DNA of 64,000 nucleotides. It comes from Actinomycetota bacterium. Its GTDB lineage: Bacteria; Actinomycetota; Thermoleophilia; Gaiellales; Gaiellaceae. The DNA lies in NCBI GenBank assembly GCA_003139545.1, contig PLJC01000010.1:1-64000 (forward strand). The letters are read 5' to 3'. This document shows, piece by piece, positions 42,920 through 51,015 of this stretch. Each line of letters starts with the position of its first letter. The stretch's first letter is position 1. The notes below the pieces were generated by a model that saw nothing but the letters and a program-made list of their open reading frames with translations, was not told where the DNA came from and ran no database searches. The translations under genes were made by a program, and so were the position numbers.

Positions 42920-44110
42920 TCAGTCGGGCAGCATCGGCATTGTGATGCCGGGCGACCGGCCGAGCAGCACCGCCCGCGTGATCGCGGCCGTCCCGAAACG
43001 GTCGCGTACGAGGTCGAGGACGGCGTCGAGTGCCTCGCTGTCGTGCCGGTCGAACGGCAGGACGAGCTGTAGCGGATCCGCGTCGTCGAGGTTCGCGACG
43101 GAGATCCCGACGAGCGTGAGACCGCGCTGCTCGATCGTCGGTAGCGCCTCCGTCAGCAGCGTCCTCGCCGTCGACAGGATGCGCTCCGTGCTCGTCGTCG
43201 GATCGGGCAGCGTCGACGAGCGCGTCGCCCGCGTGTAGTCGTCGAAGCGCAGGCGGAGCACGACGGTGCGTCCCGCCCGGCCTGCTGCCCGCATGCGGCG
43301 CGCGACCCGGTCGACGAGCGTGACGAGATCGGCGTCGACGGATGCGTGCGACCACGGCGCACGGCCGCGCGCACGCTGCGAGCCGATCGACCGGCGCCGG
43401 CGCCGATGCTGCACGGGGCGCGGGTCGAGGTTGTGCGCGAGCGCATGGAGGTGATGCCCCGCCGCCCGGCCGAGCATCGACACGAGGATCGACTCGGGCA
43501 GGAACGCGACCTGCCGGACGGTCGTGATGCCGCGCTCGCGCAACTTCCGCGCGGTAACGGGACCGACGCCCCACAGCCGCTCCACCGGCAGGGGATGGAG
43601 GAATGCGAGCTCGTCGTCGGGCGGCACGACAAGCAGCCCGTCCGGCTTCGCAACCGCGCTTGCCACCTTCGCCAGGAACTTCGTCCGCGCGACGCCCACG
43701 GTGATCGGCAGACCGACGCGCTCGCGCACGTCGCGCCGGAGGCGCGCGGCGATCTCGATCGGCAGGCCGACGCTCCGCTCCATGCCACGCACGTCGAGGA
43801 ACGCCTCGTCGATAGACAGGCCCTCGACGACCGGTGCCGCGTCCTCGAACACGCGGAACACCGCTTTGCTCGCCTCCGAGTACGCCGACATCCGCGGCGG
43901 CACGACGACGGCGTGCGGGCATAGACGGCGCGCATGTGCCCCGCCCATGGCCGTGCGGATGCCGAAGGCTTTCGCCTCGTAGCTCGCCGCGAGCACGACG
44001 CCGCCGCCGACGATCACGGGCCGGCCGCGCAGGCGCGGATCGTCGCGCTGCTCGACGGACGCGAAGAAGGCGTCCAGGTCGGCGTGGAGTATGGAGGCCC
44101 CGCCCGACAC
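42920..44110 (-). CDS. dinB: DNA polymerase IV (Y-family)
   Basis: A 396-residue translesion polymerase. ILHADLDAFFASVEQRDDP carries the first catalytic Asp, AASYEAKAFGIRTAM the nucleotide-binding YEAK-FGIR, and VVEGLSIDEAFLDV the second acidic pair (Asp-Glu). The helix-hairpin-helix and little-finger domains follow, with a C-terminal FDRHDSEALDAVLD. It synthesises across damaged bases with low fidelity. No LexA box was recognised upstream. It is the fourth gene of a leftward run of six. Confidence 0.95.
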   Translation of the reverse strand: MSGGASILHADLDAFFASVEQRDDPRLRGRPVIVGGGVVLAASYEAKAFGIRTAMGGAHARRLCPHAVVVPPRMSAYSEASKAVFRVFEDAAPVVEGLSIDEAFLDVRGMERSVGLPIEIAARLRRDVRERVGLPITVGVARTKFLAKVASAVAKPDGLLVVPPDDELAFLHPLPVERLWGVGPVTARKLRERGITTVRQVAFLPESILVSMLGRAAGHHLHALAHNLDPRPVQHRRRRRSIGSQRARGRAPWSHASVDADLVTLVDRVARRMRAAGRAGRTVVLRLRFDDYTRATRSSTLPDPTTSTERILSTARTLLTEALPTIEQRGLTLVGISVANLDDADPLQLVLPFDRHDSEALDAVLDLVRDRFGTAAITRAVLLGRSPGITMPMLPD

Positions 44111-44139
44111 GAACGTATGTTCTCACAACGACAGGCCGG

Positions 44140-46308
44140 TTACGAGCGACGTGACCCCGCGCGGGCGGTGTTCACCTTGTCGCTCAGGCGGGCCTCGAGG
44201 CGCCAGAGGTTGTCGAGATGCTGGCTCGCCCACAAGAGCCGGAGCGCGCCGTGGATCGTCGCCTTGTCTCCACTCCGCGCCGCGTGGCGCACGCACTCGA
44301 GCAACCGGGTGCGGCCGTCGGTGTCGCGGATGTGCGGCGGCGGCACGGGGCGGATGTTCACGAGCGCGTAGCCGAGGGACACGAACCATGCCTGGAACGC
44401 TTGCAGCTCCCGATCGAGGTTCCGGCCGCAGTCGTCGAGCCGAACGTTGCCGTCGGCCATGTGGCCGAGCGAGGCGAGCGACTGCCCCGCGCGCCGCACG
44501 CGCGATGCGCCGCCGACAAGCCCAGCGACGTCCTCGATGTTGAACTCGGTCGCCGACCGCTCGGCGAGGTACTGCCGGAACGCGTCGTCGAGCCGGTGCA
44601 CGGCCGCGTCCGCCGCGCGCTCCGCAGCAGGCCGGTCGCGTCCTCCTTCGATCAATTCGTGCGCGGTCGCGACGACATAGTCCGCGCCGCGCGCATACGC
44701 GGCCGCGAGATCGTTGCGTAAGAGCGCAGACGCGCCGCGTGGCCAGAAGAGGACACCCACGCCGAGGCTGATGGCGAAGCCGATCGCGACGTCCTCGACC
44801 CGGACGACGCCGACGCGCCAGCCGACGGGCTGGATGATGTTGAAGAGGATGAACAGGACGACGGTGAAGCCGGCCTGGCCGGCGGCGAAGGAGATCGCGC
44901 GCGGCGCGTACGCGGCGAGCAGCAGCGCGACCGGAAGCACGCCCCACAGCACTGCTTCGTGCGTGCCGATTCCGAGCACGAGCAGCGCGCCGACGACGAT
45001 TCCTACCGCCGTCCCGGCAAGCGCGCTGACGATCGACCAACCCGTGCCGAGCGCGTTCGACCGCAGCACGGACAGCGTTCCGAGCACGACCCAGAAGCCG
45101 TGCTGCAGTCCCGTCTTCTGCGCGATGAAGACTGCGATCGCGAGGCCGGCCGCCCCGCGCACGCTGTTCTGGAGCCACACCGACCCGAAGGTCGCGTGCT
45201 CGACCGCGAGCTGTTCCGTCGCTTCGATTGCCGCCAGCGGCGTCGCCGGCTGGGCGATGTCGTGGTGGCCGAGCTCCGGTGTGTCGGCACCGGTGGCGAG
45301 CAGCGCGTAGCCGCCGATCTGGCGCGCGGAGTAGGTCACGACGCGGATCCGGAACGGCGGGTCGAGCGCGTCGAGGTCGGGCACCTCGGGGAGCCGCTGA
45401 ATGAGCACGTGCGCAACGGCGTCGCGCGCAGCGTCGAGCCGCGCGAAGTCGGGGCGCACGTCACCACCCTCGAGCCTCGTCGCGCTCACGCGCAGGACGG
45501 CTGCCGTCGCTGCAAGCGCCTCCTCGTCCTCCGCGGAGGCAACCTCGAGCGCGGGCAGCTCGGGAGCCGGGGTGAGGAACGAGAGCAGCCAGTCGAGCTC
45601 ATCGGGAAGCGACGAGAGCGCCGCCGTCGACGCGGTCGGGCCCGTGGGCCGGTGCTGCGTGCCGAGGAACGTCCGCCCGAGCCCGTCCACAGCCTCGCGC
45701 GCCGCGACGGCCCGGTCCGCGAGCTGGTCCCGGGCTGCATCGACGAAGTCCGCGACGCTGCGCAACGCACCCGCTGCCGCCTTGCGCAGATCGGCGCGCC
45801 GCCGCGGCGGCCAGAGCAGCATCACGGCCGTGATGCCGACGCCGGTCGCGAGCCCCCATCCCTCGAGCCGGTCCGGGATGGCGGAGTTGGGCGCGGGGAT
45901 CGTCACCGGCAGGACGAACGTGAGCATCACGCCCGTCGACGCCGCGGCGAAATACCCGCCGAGCACGCCGCTGAAGAGCGTGACGAAGCCGACCGCGGCC
46001 ATCGCGCCGGCAGCGAGCCAGGCGTTGCGCGAGCAGATCGTCCCAAGCGTGATGTAGCCCGCGCCCACGACCGCGAGCGAGAGATAGGCGAGCAGGCGCG
46101 TGCGCCACGGCCCGCTGAACTCGACGAGCACGAGCACCGCGAACGATCCGAACGCAGCGAGCAAGGACGTCTGCGGCTTCGCGATCACCTTGTCCGCGAA
46201 TGCGAACACCGCGGGCATAACGATGGCGGCGCGTGCGGCGCTCTTCAGCGCGGCGACATTCAAGGGCTTGCTCGCTCCGTTCAAGCGGCGGCGGCTACGG
46301 GTGTCCAC
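44140..46308 (-). CDS. FUSC-family membrane protein (aromatic acid exporter-like)
   Basis: A 722-residue protein with two membrane modules, at about 20-170 and 390-520. Each has five to six short hydrophobic helices, the FUSC/YccS plan. A helical cytoplasmic segment with an Ala/Arg-rich coiled stretch follows each module. FGSFAVLVLVEFSGPWRTR and VWLQNSVRGAAGLAIAVFIA are typical repeat starts. Family members export hydroxylated aromatic acids or act in envelope stress. Its start overlaps the ABC permease stop by 28 bp. Confidence 0.8.
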   Translation of the reverse strand: MDTRSRRRLNGASKPLNVAALKSAARAAIVMPAVFAFADKVIAKPQTSLLAAFGSFAVLVLVEFSGPWRTRLLAYLSLAVVGAGYITLGTICSRNAWLAAGAMAAVGFVTLFSGVLGGYFAAASTGVMLTFVLPVTIPAPNSAIPDRLEGWGLATGVGITAVMLLWPPRRRADLRKAAAGALRSVADFVDAARDQLADRAVAAREAVDGLGRTFLGTQHRPTGPTASTAALSSLPDELDWLLSFLTPAPELPALEVASAEDEEALAATAAVLRVSATRLEGGDVRPDFARLDAARDAVAHVLIQRLPEVPDLDALDPPFRIRVVTYSARQIGGYALLATGADTPELGHHDIAQPATPLAAIEATEQLAVEHATFGSVWLQNSVRGAAGLAIAVFIAQKTGLQHGFWVVLGTLSVLRSNALGTGWSIVSALAGTAVGIVVGALLVLGIGTHEAVLWGVLPVALLLAAYAPRAISFAAGQAGFTVVLFILFNIIQPVGWRVGVVRVEDVAIGFAISLGVGVLFWPRGASALLRNDLAAAYARGADYVVATAHELIEGGRDRPAAERAADAAVHRLDDAFRQYLAERSATEFNIEDVAGLVGGASRVRRAGQSLASLGHMADGNVRLDDCGRNLDRELQAFQAWFVSLGYALVNIRPVPPPHIRDTDGRTRLLECVRHAARSGDKATIHGALRLLWASQHLDNLWRLEARLSDKVNTARAGSRRS

Positions 46309-47135
46309 GTGAATCGCCAGAGTGCGATCGCGAGCCCGGCCGCCATCCAGAGCGCGAGCACGCCGAGGTCGATCCAGACGATGCCGGAGCCGTGCGTCGC
46401 GGGATCGAACGCGTGGTGGAGCCCGTCGGAAAGATGCTGGACCGGGAAGACCATCGCGACATCGCGCAGCCAGCGCGGCAGGTTGACGTTGGGGATGAAG
46501 ATGCCGGAGATGAAGTAGAGCGGGAGCATGATCGCCTGCACCATCGGCTGCGCCGCGTCCTCGGTCTTGATCGCGGTCGTCAACGCGAAGCCGAGGCAGA
46601 CGAACGTGATCGCACCGACGACGGCGGTCAGGATCACGCCCGGCAGGGTCCGGCTCGGCAGGGTCACGCCGTAGGCGAAGCGTCCGAGGAGCAGGAGGAT
46701 GGTCATCACGCCGAGCGCGACGACGACGGCCGTCAACGCGCGCGCGGCGATCAACACCCAGGCCGGCACGGGCGTCGCGCGCCGCCGCTTGAGCACCCCC
46801 GTCTCGCGCTGCGCGGTGACCGAGATGACGAGGTTCACGAACGAGCCCGCGACCACGGCGAGCGCCGAGATGCCGGGAACGTAGTACGTGGAGGCCTTGA
46901 TCCCGGTTGGGCCGAGCTTGTCGTTCCCGAAGACGCTCACGAAGATGACGAGGAAGATGATCGGCAACGCCACCGTGAAGAAGCGGGACTGCTTGTTGCG
47001 GAAGAACGCGAGCAGCTCGTACCGCGTCTGGTGCGCGACGAGCTGAAGCGGCGTCCGCTTGCCGCTCCGGCGCTCGGGCTGCGCCGCGCGGCGCTTCTTC
47101 AGGTAGCGCCGGATGAAGCGGATGAGCAGGATCAT
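46281..47135 (-). CDS. ABC-2 type transporter permease
   Basis: A 284-residue permease with six predicted membrane helices. After a basic N-terminal stretch (RRYLKKRRAAQPERRSGKR) comes the amphipathic elbow QTRYELLAFFRNKQSRFFTV. TYYVPGISALAVVAGSFVNL and IMLPLYFISGIFIPNVNLPR complete the ABC-2 pattern of drug or lipid exporters. It overlaps the ATPase gene by 4 bp and forms a two-component exporter with it. Substrate unknown. Confidence 0.9.
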   Translation of the reverse strand: MILLIRFIRRYLKKRRAAQPERRSGKRTPLQLVAHQTRYELLAFFRNKQSRFFTVALPIIFLVIFVSVFGNDKLGPTGIKASTYYVPGISALAVVAGSFVNLVISVTAQRETGVLKRRRATPVPAWVLIAARALTAVVVALGVMTILLLLGRFAYGVTLPSRTLPGVILTAVVGAITFVCLGFALTTAIKTEDAAQPMVQAIMLPLYFISGIFIPNVNLPRWLRDVAMVFPVQHLSDGLHHAFDPATHGSGIVWIDLGVLALWMAAGLAIALWRFTWTPVAAAA

Positions 47136-48031
47136 TCCGGGCCCCCCGTCAGCTGCAGGTAGACGTCTTCGAGCGACGGTTGGCGGACATCGAGATCCGG
47201 CAGTTCGAGGCCGCGCGCGAGCGCCCAGTCTGCGAGCTCCTTCAGATCCGCGAGCGGACGCTCGCTCTCGATTGCCACGCGGCCGTTCTGCGTCGAAGCG
47301 CGAAGCGGAAGGTCGTCGGAGCCGATGCCGTCGGGGAGCGTGAACGAGATGCGCGTCGCCATTCGCTCGCGCCCGCCGAGCGTCTGCGGTGTCCCCTCGG
47401 CGACGATGCGTCCCCCGGCGATGACGGCGATGCGGTCAGCGAGGTTTTCTGCTTCGTCCATGTAGTGCGTCGTGAGGAACACGGTCTTTCCGAGCTCGCG
47501 CAGGCCCTCGATCACGCTCCACGCGGCCCGGCGCGCGGACGGATCGAAGCCGGTCGTCGGCTCGTCGAGGAAAATCAGCTCGGGATCTCCGATGAGCCCG
47601 AGCGCGACGTCCAGCCTGCGTCGCTGGCCGCCCGACAGCTGGTCGCCAAGCGTCTCCTCCGTGCCCTGGAGGCCCACGAGCGCGATCGTCTCGCCGATGT
47701 CGCGCGGCGCGTCGTAGTAGCCGGCGTAGAGCTGCATGCACTCGCGCACAGTGAGACCGGGCTCCGCCGCGGACTCCTGGAGCACCGTCCCGACACGATT
47801 CCGCCAGGCTGAGCCGGCGTGCGCGGGGTCGACGCCGAGCACGCGCACCTCACCGTCGCTGCGCCGGCGAAAGCCCTCGAGGATCTCGACGGTGGTCGTC
47901 TTGCCGGCGCCGTTCGGGCCGAGGAAGGCGAAGATCTCGCCGCGACTGACCTCGAGGTCGATTCCCGCGACCGCCTCCACCGCGGCGTAGCGCTTGCGCA
48001 GCCCGCGGACGGTGATGACCGCGTCGTCCAC
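47132..48031 (-). CDS. ABC transporter ATP-binding protein
   Basis: A 299-residue ATPase. Walker A FLGPNGAGKTTTVEILEGF, the Q-loop in GTVLQESAAEPGLTV, signature LSGGQRRRLDVALG, Walker B ELIFLDEPTTGFDP and the switch His in VFLTTHYMDEAENLADR are all present. The C-terminal extension (LPDLDVRQPSLEDVYLQLTG) is typical of CcmA/DrrA-type drug exporters. GTG 48031 is chosen; upstream sequence belongs to the antisense MFS gene. Confidence 0.94.
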   Translation of the reverse strand: MDDAVITVRGLRKRYAAVEAVAGIDLEVSRGEIFAFLGPNGAGKTTTVEILEGFRRRSDGEVRVLGVDPAHAGSAWRNRVGTVLQESAAEPGLTVRECMQLYAGYYDAPRDIGETIALVGLQGTEETLGDQLSGGQRRRLDVALGLIGDPELIFLDEPTTGFDPSARRAAWSVIEGLRELGKTVFLTTHYMDEAENLADRIAVIAGGRIVAEGTPQTLGGRERMATRISFTLPDGIGSDDLPLRASTQNGRVAIESERPLADLKELADWALARGLELPDLDVRQPSLEDVYLQLTGGPE

Positions 48032-48058
48032 CGTCCCACTCTCGCACAATGGGTGTGG

Positions 48059-49513
48059 ATGGCCGAAGGATCCCGCCGCTCGCTCCTCGCAGGCCTCGCC
48101 GCGCTCGCGTCCACGGTGGCGGAAGCCGGGGCGGACCGGCTCACCGTCGCGCTCGGTGGGAGGGAGCGCACGCGCGTGATCGTCGTGCTCGCGTGTGTCC
48201 TCGGGCTCAGTGCCGCCGACGTCACGACCGTCGGCGCGTCGGCGACCGAGCTGCGCCACGGCCTGCACATCAGCAACACGGACATCGGCCTGCTCGTCGC
48301 CGCCACCTCGCTCGTCGGCGCGGTCGCGAGCCTGCCGTTCGGCATCCTCGCCGACCGCGTGCGCCGCACGACGACGCTCGCGATCGCGATCGTGCTGTGG
48401 GCGGTCGCGATGCTCTGGAGCGCCGCGGTGCCGACCTTCCACGACCTCCTGATCGCGCGACTCTTTCTCGGCGCGGTCACCGCCGCCGCCGGCCCGATGA
48501 TCGCGTCGCTCGTCGGCGACTACTTCGGCGGCTGGGAACGGGGACGCATCTACGGCTACATCCTCACCGGCGAGCTGCTCGGCGCCGGCTTCGGCTTCGC
48601 CGTCACGGGCGACATCGCCACGGTGTCGTGGCGCGCGGCTTTCGTCATCCTTGCGTTGCCGGCGCTCGCGCTCTCCGTCTTCGTCGCGCGCCTGCCGGAG
48701 CCGAGACGCGGCGGCCGCGGGATCCTCGACCACGAGTCCGCGAAGCCGCCCGAGGGCTTCGCCGAAGGGCCGCACGAGACCGATGCGCAGCGGCTCGCGC
48801 GCGAGCGTGGCGTTGGGGCCGACCCGGAGCTCGTGCTGCACGGCGACGCGCGCCGGATGAACATCATTGCCGCGACGCGCTATGTGTTGCGCATCCGGAC
48901 GAACATCGTCCTCATCGCCGCGAGTGCACTCGGCTACTACTTCCTCGCCGGTTTGCAGACGTTCGGCGCCGAGTTCGTGAAAGAGCAGTACGGGATCGGG
49001 CAGGCGATCGCGAACCTGCTCCTGCTCGTCATCGGTGTCGGCGCCGTCGGGGGCGTGCTCGCCGGCGGCGCGCTCGGCGATCGGATCCTCCGCCGCGGCC
49101 GGCTGAACGGACGCATCTACACCGCGATCGGCGCGGCCCTGCTCGCGCCGGTCCTGTTCGCACCGGCGATCTTCACGCGCAGCGCGAGCGCTGCGGTCCC
49201 GTATCTGATCGTGGCGGCGTTCTTCCTCTCCGCACAGAACCCGCCGCTCGACGCGGCGCGGCTCGACATCATGCCGCCGCTCCTCTGGGGTCGCGCCGAG
49301 GCCGTGCGCACGCTGTTCCGCTCGCTGGCGCAGGCGCTCGCACCGCTCCTCTTCGGCGCCGTCTCGGACCACGTCTTCGGCGGCGGCCGAAGCGGGCTGC
49401 AATGGACGTTCGCCGTCATGCTCGTCCCGCTGGCCGCGAGCGCCTATCTGCTCTTCAAGGGGCGGCGGACGTACCCGCGCGACGTGGCGACGGCCGCGGC
49501 GGCTAGCGCCTGA
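48059..49513 (+). CDS. MFS transporter
   Basis: A 484-residue major facilitator with 12 predicted helices. GILADRVRRTTTLAIAIVLW is the loop 2-3 signature, and RIYGYILTGELLGAGFGFAV lies on helix 5. A large charged cytoplasmic loop (about 220-285: EPRRGGRGILDHESAKPPEG, RLARERGVGADPELVLHGDA) separates the two halves. The spinster/NarK-like second half contains GGVLAGGALGDRILRRGRL. Substrate unknown. Divergent from the ABC ATPase; its end overlaps the selenoprotein candidate by 11 bp in convergent orientation. Confidence 0.88.
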   Translation: MAEGSRRSLLAGLAALASTVAEAGADRLTVALGGRERTRVIVVLACVLGLSAADVTTVGASATELRHGLHISNTDIGLLVAATSLVGAVASLPFGILADRVRRTTTLAIAIVLWAVAMLWSAAVPTFHDLLIARLFLGAVTAAAGPMIASLVGDYFGGWERGRIYGYILTGELLGAGFGFAVTGDIATVSWRAAFVILALPALALSVFVARLPEPRRGGRGILDHESAKPPEGFAEGPHETDAQRLARERGVGADPELVLHGDARRMNIIAATRYVLRIRTNIVLIAASALGYYFLAGLQTFGAEFVKEQYGIGQAIANLLLLVIGVGAVGGVLAGGALGDRILRRGRLNGRIYTAIGAALLAPVLFAPAIFTRSASAAVPYLIVAAFFLSAQNPPLDAARLDIMPPLLWGRAEAVRTLFRSLAQALAPLLFGAVSDHVFGGGRSGLQWTFAVMLVPLAASAYLLFKGRRTYPRDVATAAAASA

Positions 49514-50906
49514 GCATGTCGTCGATCGCGCGGTCGAGCTCGTCGAGCCGGCTGACGCCGAACGCGCGCACCGTTCCGTCGGCGTCGACGACGAGGTTCG
49601 TCGGCACGCCGCGCACGCCGAGCGACCGCGCATAGTCGCCGGTCTCGTCGAGCAATACCGTTCCCTCGAGCCCCCACATCTCGCAGAAGCGCTCGACCTC
49701 GGGCTTCGGATCGGAGCCCTCCCAGATGTCGATGTGGATTACGTCGAGGCCCGACCGGGCCCCCTCACGCCGGCGCAGCTCCTCGAGGAACGGCGCCGCC
49801 GCGTTGCAAGGCCCTCACCAGCTGGCGAAGAAATTGATGATGTACCGCTTCTCGGCCCATTCGCGGCTCGTTCGCGTCTTGCCTGTGCGGAGGTCGACGA
49901 GCGTGAACTCCGGCAGCTGATTGCCGACGAGCGGAGACGATTCCTCCAGCGCCGGCAGAGGCGGCCGCCCTGCGAGCAGGTCCTCGACGATCGTGAGCGT
50001 GCCGCTGCCCGCGTCCGCGACGAGCAGGCGCCCGTCGTGCGGGTCGACGGTGACGCCGCCGGGGCCGTCGCCGACCGGGATCTGCGTCCACTCGACGCCG
50101 TCCTCGACGCCGAGCACGCTGACCGTGCCGGCGCCGCGGTTGCTGACGTAGATGCGGTCGTGCGCAGGCGCGACCGTGAGGCCGACGGGCGCCTCGCCGA
50201 CGCGCAGCTCCTCGACCACGCGCGCCTCGTCGAGGTCGATGCGCGCGACCGTTCCCGCGACGGAGTTGACGACGAACGCCTCGCCGCGCTCCGGCACGAC
50301 GCCGACTGCGCACGCGCCGATGCCGACCTCGATGCGTCCGAACGATTCGTTCGTGTCGGCATCGATCAGCGTCACCGACGCCGCGATGAAGTTGACACAG
50401 AGAATGACGCGGCGCTCGCGGTCGAGCTCGATGGCGCCCGCGCCGATCTCCGCCTCGACGGTCGCCACCGTCTCGAGCGTGTCGACGTCGAGGACGCTCA
50501 TCGTCCCGCCGAGCGAGTTGCCGACGTAGAGCCGCCGCGCGTCGGCGTCGTACGCGAGGCCGGACGGATACGCGCCGACCGGGATCGTCGCGACGAGCGT
50601 CAGTGTCTCGGCGTCGACGACGGACACCGAGTCGGCGTGCGCGTCGGCCGTGAAGATCCGGTCGGTGGGCGGGTCGAAGACGAGATCGATCGGCTCCGCG
50701 CCGACGGGCACCCGCGCGATCGCTTCGTGCCGCTCGAGATCGACAACGGTCACCCAGTCGCTGCGCGAGCACGCGACATACGCGAGGCGGCGCGCGACGT
50801 CGACGCCGACTCCCTCGGGATCGAGCCCGACCGGGATCTCGGCGATTTTCCGCGAGTGTGCGGGCACGTCGATGCGGCAGGCGGCTCCGACGGCGTATTC
50901 GCTCAC
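49503..50906 (-). CDS. probable selenoprotein: YncE-like beta-propeller fused to TlpA-like thioredoxin (UGPC)
   Basis: A 467-residue product if the in-frame TGA at 49817-49815 is read as selenocysteine (residue 364). Residues 1-335 are a YVTN/YncE-type propeller (RRLAYVACSRSDWVTVVDLE, RIFTADAHADSVSVVDAETL). Residues 340-467 are a TlpA/ResA-like thioredoxin: LPEFTLVDLRTGK, NFFASW-U-GPCNAAAPFLEE, LDVIHIDIWEGSDP, and the cis-Pro loop GVRGVPTNLVVDADG, ending at TAG 49505-49503. The TGA replaces the first Cys of WCGPC exactly, and the frame continues 103 codons with every thioredoxin landmark. GTG 50906 is the preferred start; no signal peptide is seen. A conventional call would stop at the TGA. 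Confidence 0.82.
49766..49803 (-). promoter_or_regulatory. candidate bacterial SECIS hairpin
   Basis: Beginning 11 nt after the TGA on the minus strand, CGCGGCGGCGC pairs with GCGCCGGCGUG. The result is a 5-bp inner stem, one more C-G, a G-G mismatch and four more pairs. The apical loop 49792-49777 begins CGUU, with a G in its first two bases, and can be tightened by pairing GUUCC with GGAGC around UCGA. The loop starts 22 nt after the UGA, within the 16-37 nt spacing of bacterial SECIS elements. Confidence 0.6.
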
Positions 50907-51015
50907 AGCGCGGATGTAACCACACCGTCTCCGGTCGTTTGCCGACGCGTCCCCCACGGGTCCGGTCCCTGTGCGGAGGATCGCGGCGTCCACTCATTCC
51001 ACAGAAGGGGGAGAG

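Noticed and set aside
44959-46518. Long frame (519 codons) antisense to the FUSC gene
   Set aside because: Arg/Glu/Asp-rich sequence without domains; typical shadow of a high-GC gene on the other strand.
49815-49817. The TGA in the propeller-thioredoxin gene as an ordinary nonsense mutation or sequencing error
   Set aside because: It replaces exactly the first redox Cys, the downstream frame is intact to a normal end, and a hairpin follows; recoding explains more. Not excluded without selenium genes.
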